Source: Rhodoferax potami
GTDB lineage: Bacteria; Pseudomonadota; Gammaproteobacteria; Burkholderiales; Burkholderiaceae_C
DNA: 64,000 nucleotides
Assembly: GCF_032193765.1 (NCBI RefSeq)
Contig: NZ_JAVBIJ010000001.1
Span: 3,720,001 to 3,784,000, forward strand
Direction of reading: 5' to 3'
Every line of letters starts with the position of its first letter. Positions within the stretch are counted from its first letter, which is position 1. Positions 1-8,705 of this stretch are shown piece by piece. The notes below the pieces were generated by a model. The model was not told the origin of the DNA. It made no database searches and saw only the letters and a list, made by a program, of their open reading frames with translations. The translations under genes were made by a program, and so were the position numbers.

Positions 1-279
1 GTCGTTGGGAACGGCTTGCGCCACTTGGCGGGCAATGCGCTGCTTGCCATCGGCGTTGAGGCTTTCGCGCTGTTGGTGGGCCAGGTTTTCGGTCGTGGAG
101 CTCGGCACCCGGACGCCGCCATGAAAGCGGGCCAGCAAGCCTTCGTCTGCCAGGCGCTGTACGTCGCGGCGCACGGTTTGCAGTGTGACGCCCAGCGTGT
201 CTGCCAATTCATCGACCGCCACCGTGCCTTTGGCCTGGACGACGGAGAGCAGTGTGAGTTGTCGGGGATTTGGATTCAT
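1..279 (-). CDS. glpR: DeoR-family repressor, probably GlpR (3' part off the window)
   Basis: Only the first 93 codons are in the window; the gene runs off the left edge. The N-terminus is a DeoR winged helix-turn-helix: LTLLSVVQAKGTVAVDELA leads into LGVTLQTVRRDVQRLADEG (about residues 28-47), then RFHGGV, the family hallmark after the wing. The C-terminal sugar-phosphate-sensing domain is not visible. It is divergent from the glycerol ABC transporter and glpD operon, the usual position of the glycerol-3-phosphate-responsive repressor GlpR. DeoR assignment is firm; the name glpR rests on context. Start is the ATG at 279. Confidence 0.85.
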   Translation of the reverse strand, partial: MNPNPRQLTLLSVVQAKGTVAVDELADTLGVTLQTVRRDVQRLADEGLLARFHGGVRVPSSTTENLAHQQRESLNADGKQRIARQVAQAVPND

Positions 280-319
280 GCGTATTTGTACCCCCAAAGC
301 TTGTAGGCGCCCAGACTAT

Positions 320-416
320 AAAACGAATCAAAAGGAATTATTTCAGGGTAATCACCAAGAAAAAACGAATCAAAACGAACAATAATTTGCAAATTCGAAA
401 ATCTACGGATTCGCAA
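320..416. promoter_or_regulatory. glp divergent control region with repeated and inverted operator-like motifs
   Basis: The AT-rich gap between glpR and glpS contains an exact 14-base direct repeat, AAAACGAATCAAAA, at 320-333 and 362-375, 42 bases apart (about four helical turns). Downstream lies an imperfect inverted repeat, TTGCAAATTCG (387-397) with CGGATTCGCAA (406-416), matching 9 of 11 bases. CGAA-rich sites are typical DeoR/GlpR targets, so these are likely GlpR operators (inference). No consensus sigma-70 promoter stands out. Confidence 0.5.
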
Positions 417-438
417 TGCAACAAAAAAAGGTGGCGTG

Positions 439-1512
439 ATGCAATTGAATCTCGAAAGCATCAGCAAGAAAGTCGGTCCGCAAACCTGGCTGTATGACAT
501 GACGCTGGCTCCACGCAGTGGTGCAGTGACGGTGCTGTTGGGTGCGACGCAAGCGGGCAAAACCAGTTTGATGCGCATCATGGCTGGCTTGGATGTGCCC
601 ACAGCCGGCACCGTGCGTGTAGACGGTGCGGATGTCACCGGCATGCCCGTGCGGGAGCGCAATGTGGCCATGGTCTACCAGCAATTTATCAACTACCCCT
701 CGCTCAAGGTGCGCGACAACATCGCCTCGCCTCTGAAGCTGCGCGGCGAGAAAAACATCGATCAGCGCGTCCGCGAGTTGGCAGAGAAGCTGCACATCGA
801 GATGTTTCTGGACCGCTATCCGGCAGAGCTCTCGGGTGGGCAGCAGCAACGCGTCGCCTTGGCCCGGGCACTGGCCAAGGGTGCGCCCTTGATGTTGCTC
901 GATGAGCCTTTGGTGAACCTGGACTACAAGCTGCGTGAAGAGCTCCGCGATGAATTGACCGCTTTGTTTGCCGCAGGGGACTCCACAGTGATTTATGCGA
1001 CCACTGAGCCCGGCGAAGCCCTCTTGCTGGGCGGCTACACCGCGGTGCTGGATCAAGGTGAGTTGCTGCAATACGGGCCCACGGCAGAGGTGTTTCACGC
1101 ACCGTGCTCGATCCGGGTGGCTCGTGCCTTTAGTGACCCGCCCATGAACTTGCTGGCGGCGCAGCCGGCAACTGGCGGTGTGCAACTCACTGGAGGCGCG
1201 CTGATCCCGATGGCCTTGCCGGCCGTGGCGCCACAAGCCCTCACGGTGGGCATGCGTGCCAGCGCACTGCGGGTGCACTGGATGGATGGTGACATTGCCT
1301 TGGCCGGGCAAGTGGAGTTAGCAGAGATTTCGGGCACAGACACCTTTGTGCATTTCGAGACCCCGGTGGGGGAGCTGGTCGCGCAGCTGACGGGTGTGCA
1401 TCACTTCGACCTCGGTCAAGCGGTCACTTTTTATTTCAACCCGGCGCAGGTCTATGTGTTTGATGCACAAGGCTTGTTGTTGATGGCCCCGGTGCGCGGC
1501 AAAGGACGTTGA
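439..1512 (+). CDS. glpS: Glycerol ABC transporter ATPase GlpS
   Basis: Nucleotide-binding subunit of a carbohydrate-type ABC importer that also has a C-terminal MalK-like regulatory/TOBE region. Visible motifs: Walker A GATQAGKTS (about residues 36-44), Q-loop VYQQF, intact signature LSGGQQQR, Walker B LMLLDEP. The switch (H-loop) region reads YATTEPGEA where the partner GlpT has YVTHDQVEA, so the catalytic histidine is replaced by threonine. Gene order S-T-P-Q-small membrane protein-V followed by glpD matches the glycerol transporter described in Rhizobium leguminosarum. Start taken as ATG 439 with AAAGGTGG just upstream; a GTG at 436 is also possible. It is followed after one base by glpT. 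Confidence 0.85.
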   Translation: MQLNLESISKKVGPQTWLYDMTLAPRSGAVTVLLGATQAGKTSLMRIMAGLDVPTAGTVRVDGADVTGMPVRERNVAMVYQQFINYPSLKVRDNIASPLKLRGEKNIDQRVRELAEKLHIEMFLDRYPAELSGGQQQRVALARALAKGAPLMLLDEPLVNLDYKLREELRDELTALFAAGDSTVIYATTEPGEALLLGGYTAVLDQGELLQYGPTAEVFHAPCSIRVARAFSDPPMNLLAAQPATGGVQLTGGALIPMALPAVAPQALTVGMRASALRVHWMDGDIALAGQVELAEISGTDTFVHFETPVGELVAQLTGVHHFDLGQAVTFYFNPAQVYVFDAQGLLLMAPVRGKGR

Positions 1513-1513
1513 T

Positions 1514-2590
1514 ATGGCTCGCATAGAACTTGATTTGGCCCATGCCTACCGGCCCAACCCCCAGCAGGACAGCGATTACGCCTTGCTACCGCTCAAGATG
1601 GCATTTGAGGACGGTGGGGCTTACGCACTCTTGGGCCCCTCGGGCTGCGGAAAGACCACGCTGCTCAACATTATGTCGGGGCTGGTTACGCCGTCACAGG
1701 GTACCGTGCGCTTTGACGGGCAGGACATGACCCGGATGACACCTCAGCAGCGCAACATCGCCCAGGTATTTCAGTTCCCGGTGATTTACGACACCATGAC
1801 GGTGGCGGAAAACCTTGCCTTTCCGCTGCGCAACCGGAAGATGCCGGCCGACCAGATCAAGAAACGGGTCGGGGTGATTGCCGAGATGCTGGAGATGAGT
1901 GGCCAGCTGAACCAACGCGCAGCGGGCTTGGCCGCCGACGCTAAACAGAAAATTTCATTGGGTCGTGGGCTAGTGCGTCCCGATGTATCTGCGGTGTTGT
2001 TTGATGAACCGTTGACGGTCATTGACCCCCACCTGAAGTGGCAACTCCGCCGCAAGCTCAAGCAGATCCACCACGAGCTCAAGCTCACCTTGATTTATGT
2101 GACCCATGACCAAGTGGAGGCTTTGACCTTCGCCGATCAGGTGGTGGTGATGACTCGCGGGCGTGCTGTTCAAGTGGGGTCTGCTGCAGATTTGTTCGAG
2201 CGGCCCAAGCACACCTTTGTAGGGCACTTTATTGGCTCACCGGGCATGAATTTTTTATCGGGACAGCACGCGGCTGGGCGTTTTCACACCCTTGGCGCGA
2301 CCGTGGATATGCCTGCCAACCGTGCGCTGCCAGAAGGCGCCTACAAGCTGGGAGTGCGCCCGGAGCATGTGCGGGTAGCCGAAACCGGTGCCGTGGGCGC
2401 GCTGCCGATGACAGTCACGCAGGTGCAGGACGTCGGTACGCACGTCATTCTGAGCGTTGCCCGGGAAGGGCAGGTGCTTAAGGCCCGCCTTGCGCCGGAC
2501 GCAACTTTATGGGCCCCCGGGGACGCGGTGTGGATGCAGGTCATGGGCCCCCAAACGTGCTTCTACCAAAATGAGGAGATCGTGGCATGA
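1514..2590 (+). CDS. glpT: Glycerol ABC transporter ATPase GlpT
   Basis: Second ATPase of the glycerol importer, 358 aa, with NBD and C-terminal MalK-like domain. Walker A GPSGCGKTT, Q-loop FQFP, Walker B AVLFDEP and H-loop YVTHDQVEA are intact. The ABC signature that should read LSGGQ is degenerate: LAADAKQKISLGRGL. This loss is complementary to that of GlpS (intact signature, missing H-loop histidine), so the two must work as a heterodimer. Its stop codon overlaps the glpP start (ATGA). Confidence 0.85.
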   Translation: MARIELDLAHAYRPNPQQDSDYALLPLKMAFEDGGAYALLGPSGCGKTTLLNIMSGLVTPSQGTVRFDGQDMTRMTPQQRNIAQVFQFPVIYDTMTVAENLAFPLRNRKMPADQIKKRVGVIAEMLEMSGQLNQRAAGLAADAKQKISLGRGLVRPDVSAVLFDEPLTVIDPHLKWQLRRKLKQIHHELKLTLIYVTHDQVEALTFADQVVVMTRGRAVQVGSAADLFERPKHTFVGHFIGSPGMNFLSGQHAAGRFHTLGATVDMPANRALPEGAYKLGVRPEHVRVAETGAVGALPMTVTQVQDVGTHVILSVAREGQVLKARLAPDATLWAPGDAVWMQVMGPQTCFYQNEEIVA

Positions 2591-3480
2591 GTACGACAAC
2601 CAAGCCGGTGAACCAGAAGGCCTGGTTCCTGATTTTGCCGGTGCTGATTTGTGTGGCTTTCTCAGCCATCCTGCCTTTGATGGTGGTGGTGAACTATTCG
2701 GTGCAGGACATCATTTCGCCGGAGCGCCGGGTCTTTGTGGGCACTGAGTGGTTCGCCGCCATCATGCGCGACGAAGAGCTGCACGGTGCCTTGTTGCGGC
2801 AGATTTCTTATTCATTTGCCGTATTGGCGGTTGAGCTGCCGCTCGGTATCTTGCTGGCGCTTTCTATGCCGGCGCATGGCTGGAAATCGTCAGCGGCCTT
2901 GGTGATTGTGTCGCTCTCGTTGTTGATTCCGTGGAACGTGGTGGGCACGATTTGGCAGATTTTCGGGCGAACCGATATCGGGCTGATGGGCGCGGCTCTG
3001 CAAGGCATGGGCATCGACTACAGCTACACAGGCAATGCTTTGCACGCCTGGCTCACAGTGCTGCTGATGGATGTGTGGCACTGGACTCCGCTGGTCGCCT
3101 TGTTGGGTTATGCGGGTCTGCGTTCGATTCCTGACGCGTACTACCAGGCCGCAAGTATTGACGGTGCCAGCAAATGGGATGTGTTCCGTTATGTGCAGTT
3201 GCCCAAGATGCGTGGGGTGCTCATGATTGCGGTGCTCTTGCGGTTCATGGACAGTTTCATGATCTACACCGAGCCCTTTGTATTGACCGGCGGCGGCCCT
3301 GGGAACTCCACCACGTTCTTGTCGCAGTTTTTGACACAGAAGGCGGTGGGGCAGTTCGATCTGGGCCCGGCCGCTGCGTTCTCGCTGATCTATTTCCTCA
3401 TCATTTTGTTGATGTGCTTTATTTTGTACAACTGGATGCAGCGCGTAGGCACCCAGGCGAAGGAGGGTGGCCATGAATAA
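2587..3480 (+). CDS. glpP: Glycerol ABC transporter permease GlpP
   Basis: Inner-membrane permease of the binding-protein-dependent type, 297 aa, with about six hydrophobic segments beginning near residue 14. The cytoplasmic EAA loop is visible as AASIDGASKWDVFRYVQLP (about residues 188-206), which contacts the ATPases. Related to the MalF/UgpA permeases. Its start overlaps the end of glpT by four bases and its end overlaps glpQ by eight, implying translational coupling and stoichiometric assembly. Confidence 0.85.
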   Translation: MSTTTKPVNQKAWFLILPVLICVAFSAILPLMVVVNYSVQDIISPERRVFVGTEWFAAIMRDEELHGALLRQISYSFAVLAVELPLGILLALSMPAHGWKSSAALVIVSLSLLIPWNVVGTIWQIFGRTDIGLMGAALQGMGIDYSYTGNALHAWLTVLLMDVWHWTPLVALLGYAGLRSIPDAYYQAASIDGASKWDVFRYVQLPKMRGVLMIAVLLRFMDSFMIYTEPFVLTGGGPGNSTTFLSQFLTQKAVGQFDLGPAAAFSLIYFLIILLMCFILYNWMQRVGTQAKEGGHE

Positions 3481-4285
3481 GCCCAAGTTTCAAAAGCGTT
3501 CGTTGTTCATGATGGCGTACATCGTGTTCGCCCTGTTGCCCATCTACTGGATGATCAACATGTCGTTCAAGACGAACAACGAGATTCTTGCGGGTTTCAC
3601 GCTCTTCCCGGATCACTTCACCTGGGACAACTACAAGACGATATTGACGGACCCCGCCTGGTATTCGGGCTATATCAATAGCCTGATTTATGTGGGCATC
3701 AATACCGTCATCTCTTTGACGGTGGCACTGCCGGCGGCTTATGCGTTTTCGCGCTACAGCTTTCTGGGTGACAAGCATGTGTTCTTTTGGTTGCTGACCA
3801 ACCGGATGACACCGCCTGCCGTATTTTTGCTGCCATTCTTCCAGCTCTATACCTCAGTGGGGTTGATGGATACCCATATCGCTGTGGCCTTGGTGCACTT
3901 GCTCTTCAACGTTCCGTTGGCGGTCTGGATTCTTGAGGGTTTCATGAGTGGCATTCCCCGGGAAATTGATGAAACAGCCTATATCGACGGTTATTCGTTT
4001 CCGCGTTTCTTCATCCGGATCTTTATCCCGCTGATCAAGGCCGGCATCGGGGTGGCTGCGTTCTTCTGCTTCATGTTCAGTTGGGTGGAATTGCTGTTGG
4101 CACGTACGCTGACCAGCGTGAATGCCAAGCCGATTGCTGCCACGATGACCCGTACCGTCTCTGCCTCGGGGATGGACTGGGCCACGCTCGCTGCGGCAGG
4201 TGTGTTGACCATCGTGCCGGGTGCCATCGTGATCTGGTTTGTACGCAATTACATCGCGAAGGGTTTCGCGATGGGCCGTGTTTAA
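3473..4285 (+). CDS. glpQ: Glycerol ABC transporter permease GlpQ
   Basis: Second permease, 270 aa, MalG/UgpE type, with about six membrane spans. The EAA loop is DETAYIDGYSFPRFFIRIF (about residues 165-183). ATG 3473 is chosen because AGGAGGG lies at 3461-3467; a GTG at 3467 sits inside that ribosome-binding site. It pairs with GlpP to form the channel. Here glpQ means the glycerol permease, not the E. coli phosphodiesterase of the same name. Confidence 0.83.
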   Translation: MNKPKFQKRSLFMMAYIVFALLPIYWMINMSFKTNNEILAGFTLFPDHFTWDNYKTILTDPAWYSGYINSLIYVGINTVISLTVALPAAYAFSRYSFLGDKHVFFWLLTNRMTPPAVFLLPFFQLYTSVGLMDTHIAVALVHLLFNVPLAVWILEGFMSGIPREIDETAYIDGYSFPRFFIRIFIPLIKAGIGVAAFFCFMFSWVELLLARTLTSVNAKPIAATMTRTVSASGMDWATLAAAGVLTIVPGAIVIWFVRNYIAKGFAMGRV

Positions 4286-4297
4286 AGGGAGTTCACG

Positions 4298-4606
4298 ATG
4301 TTTGAATGGATGGCGTGGACCACACCTGTGGCTGTATTTTTTGTATGCATTGCCCTGATGCTGATCGGGATGACGGTCTGGGAGCTGAAGTCCCCGACCA
4401 CCATGCGCAAGGGTTTCCTGCCGATGGAGACGACGCGGGGTGACCGCTTGTTTGTAGGACTGCTCAGTGCGGCCTATGTGAATTTGGCTTTTGTCGGGGT
4501 GAGTGGCCGGCTGACGGAGTGGCTCAGTTTGGAGGCTGAACCCTCTATCTGGTTCAGCTTTGTGGCATCGATGGCGCTACTCGCTTGGATCATGCGCAAG
4601 GGTTGA
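4298..4606 (+). CDS. Small integral membrane protein of the glycerol transporter operon (DUF2160 type)
   Basis: 102 aa with three hydrophobic segments (about residues 10-30, 50-70 and 83-98) joined by a charged loop containing KSPTTMRKGFLP. Small proteins of this kind sit between the permease and binding-protein genes of GlpSTPQV-type glycerol transporters. No catalytic motif is visible; it is probably an accessory membrane subunit (inference). GGGAG precedes the ATG. Confidence 0.75.
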   Translation: MFEWMAWTTPVAVFFVCIALMLIGMTVWELKSPTTMRKGFLPMETTRGDRLFVGLLSAAYVNLAFVGVSGRLTEWLSLEAEPSIWFSFVASMALLAWIMRKG

Positions 4607-4691
4607 TCTAAGGATTTCAGCAGCGGCTTGTCGCCCCCTGGGGTCGTTGCATTTTCTTTCACAGGGTTGCACTACAACGAGGAGATTGACA

Positions 4692-6422
4692 ATGAAATTG
4701 AGATATTCCGTATTGGCTGTCGCGATGGCTTGCGCCCTGGGGTCCCAGAGCTGGGCCGATGAGGCGGCCGCCAAGAAGTGGATTGACAGTGAGTTCCAGC
4801 CTTCTACTTTGAGCAAAGCGCAGCAGGCCACTGAAATGAAGTGGTTTATCGATGCTGCCAAGAAGCTGCAGGGCAAGGGCGTGAAGGAAATTTCCGTCGT
4901 GTCGGAAACCATTGCAACCCACGAATATGAGTCCAAAACACTCGCCAAAGCTTTCGAGGAAATCACCGGTATCAAGGTCAAACACGATCTGATCGGCGAA
5001 GGTGACGTCGTCGAGAAACTGCAGACCTCCATGCAATCCGGAAAGTCGATTTATGACGGCTGGATTACGGACTCTGATTTGATCGGGACCCACTATCGCT
5101 ACGGAAAGATCATGAATCTGACCGACTACATGGCAGGCGGCGGCAAAGAGTGGACCAACCCGGGTCTTGATTTGAAGGATTTCATCGGCACCAGTTTTAC
5201 GACCGGGCCTGACAAAAAGCTTTACCAGCTGCCAGACCAGCAGTTCGCCAACCTGTATTGGTTCCGCGCGGACTTGTTTGAAAAGCCTGAATTGAAGGCC
5301 AAGTTCAAGGCCAAATATGGCTATGAGCTGGGTGTTCCCTTGAATTGGAGCGCTTATGAAGACATTGCTGCGTTCTTCAGTGAAGACGTCAAGACGATTG
5401 ATGGCAAGCCGATCTACGGTCACATGGATTACGGCAAGAAAGATCCTTCCCTGGGCTGGCGCTTCACCGATGCGTGGCTGTCGATGGCGGGTACAGCGGA
5501 TGTCGGTATTCCAAACGGCAAGCCGGTCGATGAGTGGGGCATTCGCGCATCTGCGGATGGATGCACTCCCCAGGGCGCCTCGGTGTCCCGCGGCGGTGCG
5601 ACCAACTCTCCGGCGGCAGTCTATGCATTGACGAAATACATCGACTGGATGAAAAAGTACTCGCCGAAAGAAGCGATCGGCATGACCTTTGGCGAAGCCG
5701 GTCCCGTGCCTGCACAGGGCCAGATTGCGCAGCAGATTTTTTGGTATACCGCTTTCACCGCTGACATGATCAAGCCCGGTTTGCCTGTCGTGAATGCCGA
5801 TGGAACTCCAAAATGGCGCATGGCACCTGGCCCCAATGGTCCGTACTGGAAGCAGGGCATGCAAAACGGCTACCAGGACGTCGGTTCCTGGACTTTCTTT
5901 AAAGACCATGACGCCAACAAAGTCGCCGCCGCATGGCTCTATGCGCAGTTCGTAACTGCCAAGACCACTTCGCTGAAGAAGACCATCGTGGGCCTGACAC
6001 CTATCCGCGAATCGGACATCCAGTCAAAGGCGATGACCGACATGGCGCCCAAGTTGGGTGGTTTGGTGGAGTTCTACCGCAGCCCTGCACGTGTGGCATG
6101 GACCCCGACCGGAACCAACGTGCCTGACTACCCCAAGTTGGCGCAACTGTGGTGGAAGAACGTTGCCGTGGCTGTGACCGGGGAGAAGACACCCCAGGCT
6201 GCGATGGACAACCTCGCAGAAGAGATGGACAGCGTGATGGCTCGTTTGGAGCGCTCCGGTATGGCGGTATGCCCACCCAAGTTGAACGCCAAGAGCAGCC
6301 CCGACAAGTGGCTGAGCGATAAGGGCGCTCCTTGGAAGAAGTTGGCAAACGAAAAGCCGAAGGGTGAAACCATCGCTTACGACACGCTGCTGAACGCCTG
6401 GAAAAATGGAAAAGTGCGTTAA
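4692..6422 (+). CDS. glpV: Glycerol ABC transporter substrate-binding protein GlpV
   Basis: 576 aa periplasmic binding protein of the family 1 extracellular solute-binding type. A Sec signal peptide is clear (basic start MKLR, hydrophobic core, likely cleavage after QSWA). The unusually long mature part, rich in W, Y and K, fits the large binding proteins of glycerol importers. ATG 4692 follows an AGGAG-like site at about 4680-4684. It is the last transporter gene, separated from glpD by a strong hairpin. Confidence 0.85.
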   Translation: MKLRYSVLAVAMACALGSQSWADEAAAKKWIDSEFQPSTLSKAQQATEMKWFIDAAKKLQGKGVKEISVVSETIATHEYESKTLAKAFEEITGIKVKHDLIGEGDVVEKLQTSMQSGKSIYDGWITDSDLIGTHYRYGKIMNLTDYMAGGGKEWTNPGLDLKDFIGTSFTTGPDKKLYQLPDQQFANLYWFRADLFEKPELKAKFKAKYGYELGVPLNWSAYEDIAAFFSEDVKTIDGKPIYGHMDYGKKDPSLGWRFTDAWLSMAGTADVGIPNGKPVDEWGIRASADGCTPQGASVSRGGATNSPAAVYALTKYIDWMKKYSPKEAIGMTFGEAGPVPAQGQIAQQIFWYTAFTADMIKPGLPVVNADGTPKWRMAPGPNGPYWKQGMQNGYQDVGSWTFFKDHDANKVAAAWLYAQFVTAKTTSLKKTIVGLTPIRESDIQSKAMTDMAPKLGGLVEFYRSPARVAWTPTGTNVPDYPKLAQLWWKNVAVAVTGEKTPQAAMDNLAEEMDSVMARLERSGMAVCPPKLNAKSSPDKWLSDKGAPWKKLANEKPKGETIAYDTLLNAWKNGKVR

Positions 6423-6435
6423 GTCCTCTTGAAGA

Positions 6436-6479
6436 AAAGGGCGGCAGGAGCGCAGATCTTGCGACTTCAGCCGCCCTTT
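6436..6479 (+). terminator. Hairpin between glpV and glpD
   Basis: Perfect 10-bp stem AAAGGGCGGC (6436-6445) with GCCGCCCTTT (6470-6479) and a 24-base loop. No U-tract follows, so it is more likely an mRNA-stabilising or partially terminating structure than a full terminator. Confidence 0.55.
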
Positions 6480-6536
6480 GCCCGTCGGCATGGGCGCAAC
6501 AGAAATGCCTGAAAATTTGGATATTGAGTGAACCCT

Positions 6537-8144
6537 ATGAGCGCCACCCTATCAAGCAACACGACGATGCGAGCAGACTTGCTGAACCGTCTTGCAGAGC
6601 CCCAAGAGTACGACCTTGCCGTAGTAGGCGGGGGCGCGACGGGGCTCGGTGTTGCCTTGGATGCAGCAGCCAGGGGTTTTCGTGTGGTGTTGATCGAATC
6701 TCACGACTTTGCAAAAGGGACCTCTTCACGGGCGACCAAGCTTCTGCATGGCGGGGTGCGCTATTTGGCGCAGGGAAATATATCGCTGGTGCGAGAGGCG
6801 TTGCATGAGCGCACGACACTTTTGCGGAACGCGCCGCACCTTGCGCAGCCCTTGGCTTTTGTGATGCCCTCTTACAAATGGTGGGAAACGCCCTTTTACG
6901 GAGCGGGGCTTACTGCCTACGATTTTCTCGCAGGCAAAGCGGGGTTGGGCAAAACGGAGTTCTTAAGCGTGGCGGAGACCCAACGCCTGGTGCCCCGGGT
7001 TGCGCCTGCCGGCCTCAAAGGAGGCGTGAAGTATTGGGATGGCCAGTTTGATGACGCCCGTCTCGCACTGTCTATTGCGCGGACCGCAGCGTCAAAGGGG
7101 GCGCTCTTGGTTAATTACTGCGCTGCCAAGTCTTTGACTTATGTGGACGGAAAGATTTCCGGCTTGGAGTGTGAAGACACGCTGAGTGGGCGGCAGTTCT
7201 CTATTCGTGCCAAATGTGTGGTGAACGCTACCGGCGTCTGGGTCGATGGCCTCCGGGAAAAAGATGGCGCCGCCAACCCCAACGATGGCCGGAGCCCCAC
7301 CAAGCCCATGGTCGCACCAAGCCAAGGCGTGCATATTGTGGTGGATCGCGAGTTTTTGGGGGGCGACACCGCTCTGATGGTGCCGAAGACGCAAGACGGC
7401 CGCGTACTGTTCGCCGTGCCGTGGCTTGGAAAAGTGATTCTGGGCACCACGGATACGCCGCGAGCTGACCTCGACCGAGAGCCAAAGCCCTTCAAAGAGG
7501 AGTTGGACTTCATATTAAGAGAGTCCGCACGGTATTTGACAAAAGCGCCTGAACACTCTGACATCCGGAGCATTTGGGTTGGGCTTCGTCCATTGGTGAA
7601 ATCACAAGCCGATGATGGTGAAAACACCAAGACGATCAGTCGTGAGCATACGGTCTTGGTAAGTCGCAGTGGCTTGGTGACAGTGACGGGCGGTAAATGG
7701 ACGACGTACCGCGCCATGGCCGAGGACGTCTTGGCAAAGTGCGCAGACCACCAACTGATTGACTCGCGCCCCGCGGGGGCGACCGAAAATCTGCGTCTGC
7801 AGGGTGCGCAGGGAGGCGAGGTCGCCCAAAGCGCCATGGCGGCACCGCAAGGCGCCCACTCTTATGGATGGGACTACGCAGCTGTCTTGGCCCTTGAGGG
7901 TGCACAAAACGAAATAGCTCCGGGGTTGACAGAAGCCATGGTGCGATACGCGGCCCGGTACGAATACGCAATTAAAGTGGAAGACGTACTGGCACGCCGT
8001 TGTCGCATGTTGTTTTTGGATGCCCGATTAGCGGCCTCGGTTGCAGTGAAGGTTGCTGAAATCCTCGAAGAGGAGACCGGAATTTCATCGGAATGCCAAG
8101 AATTTGTAGCCTTGGCACGCCAATACATGGAAATTCCGGTTTAA
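6537..8144 (+). CDS. glpD: Aerobic glycerol-3-phosphate dehydrogenase
   Basis: 535 aa FAD-dependent enzyme oxidising sn-glycerol 3-phosphate to dihydroxyacetone phosphate and passing electrons to quinone at the inner membrane. The N-terminal dinucleotide-binding motif is VVGGGATGLGVALDAAARG (about residues 29-47), followed by the family motif GTSSRATKLLHGGVRYL. The C-terminal domain contains RCRMLFLDA. It converts glycerol imported by GlpSTPQV once phosphorylated; glycerol kinase is not in the window. ATG 6537 is preferred, though GTG 6528 is in frame. Confidence 0.95.
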   Translation: MSATLSSNTTMRADLLNRLAEPQEYDLAVVGGGATGLGVALDAAARGFRVVLIESHDFAKGTSSRATKLLHGGVRYLAQGNISLVREALHERTTLLRNAPHLAQPLAFVMPSYKWWETPFYGAGLTAYDFLAGKAGLGKTEFLSVAETQRLVPRVAPAGLKGGVKYWDGQFDDARLALSIARTAASKGALLVNYCAAKSLTYVDGKISGLECEDTLSGRQFSIRAKCVVNATGVWVDGLREKDGAANPNDGRSPTKPMVAPSQGVHIVVDREFLGGDTALMVPKTQDGRVLFAVPWLGKVILGTTDTPRADLDREPKPFKEELDFILRESARYLTKAPEHSDIRSIWVGLRPLVKSQADDGENTKTISREHTVLVSRSGLVTVTGGKWTTYRAMAEDVLAKCADHQLIDSRPAGATENLRLQGAQGGEVAQSAMAAPQGAHSYGWDYAAVLALEGAQNEIAPGLTEAMVRYAARYEYAIKVEDVLARRCRMLFLDARLAASVAVKVAEILEEETGISSECQEFVALARQYMEIPV

Positions 8145-8150
8145 AAGTAG

Positions 8151-8179
8151 TTGACTGCCGGTTTAAGGACTGGCACAAT
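8151..8179 (+). promoter_or_regulatory. Likely sigma-70 promoter of the spc operon
   Basis: TTGACT (8151-8156), a 17-base spacer and CACAAT (8174-8179) match the -35 (5 of 6) and -10 (4 of 6) boxes. It begins seven bases after the glpD stop and gives a leader of about 140 bases before rplN. Confidence 0.6.
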
Positions 8180-8327
8180 AGTGGGCTTCGCTTGAAAAAG
8201 CTGAAGGTTCTGCCCAAATAGAAATCGTGCAAGTGGTTTGTGCGACGGATAGCGGGCCCAAGACTGACTTGGTTTTGTAGTTGCCAGTGTGGCAAAGCAG
8301 CTCCAGGTGCAAGTTGGGAATAATGAA

Positions 8328-8696
8328 ATGATCCAAACTGAATCTCGACTGGAAGTTGCCGACAACACCGGCGCGAAATCCGTTCTCTGCATCAAGGTGC
8401 TGGGCGGGTCGAAGCGTCGCTATGCAAGCGTCGGCGACATCATCAAAGTTTCCATCAAAGAAGCTGCTCCACGTGGACGCGTCAAAAAAGGCGAAGTCTA
8501 TAGCGCTGTAGTGGTTCGTACTGCCAAGGGCATCCGCCGTGGCGACGGTTCTTTGGTGAAATTCGACGGCAACGCAGCTGTGTTGCTCAACGCCAAGTTG
8601 GAGCCTATCGGCACCCGCATCTTCGGACCAGTGACCCGCGAATTGCGCACTGAAAAGTTCATGAAGATCGTGTCCTTGGCTCCTGAAGTTTTGTAA
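8328..8696 (+). CDS. rplN: 50S ribosomal protein L14
   Basis: 122 aa, full length for L14. It starts [17 protein letters not shown] and keeps the family block [18 protein letters not shown] and the C-terminus [20 protein letters not shown]14 lies at the 50S-30S interface near L19. It opens the spc cluster here, directly downstream of glpD rather than of rpsQ. Upstream in-frame codons 8289-8327 are not part of the family. Confidence 0.98.
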   Translation: MIQTESRLEVADNTGAKSVLCIKVLGGSKRRYASVGDIIKVSIKEAAPRGRVKKGEVYSAVVVRTAKGIRRGDGSLVKFDGNAAVLLNAKLEPIGTRIFGPVTRELRTEKFMKIVSLAPEVL

Positions 8697-8705
8697 GGAC
8701 CCGCC

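Noticed and set aside
4659..5909. 416-codon minus-strand ORF inside glpV
   Set aside because: High-GC shadow of a well-supported gene on the other strand.
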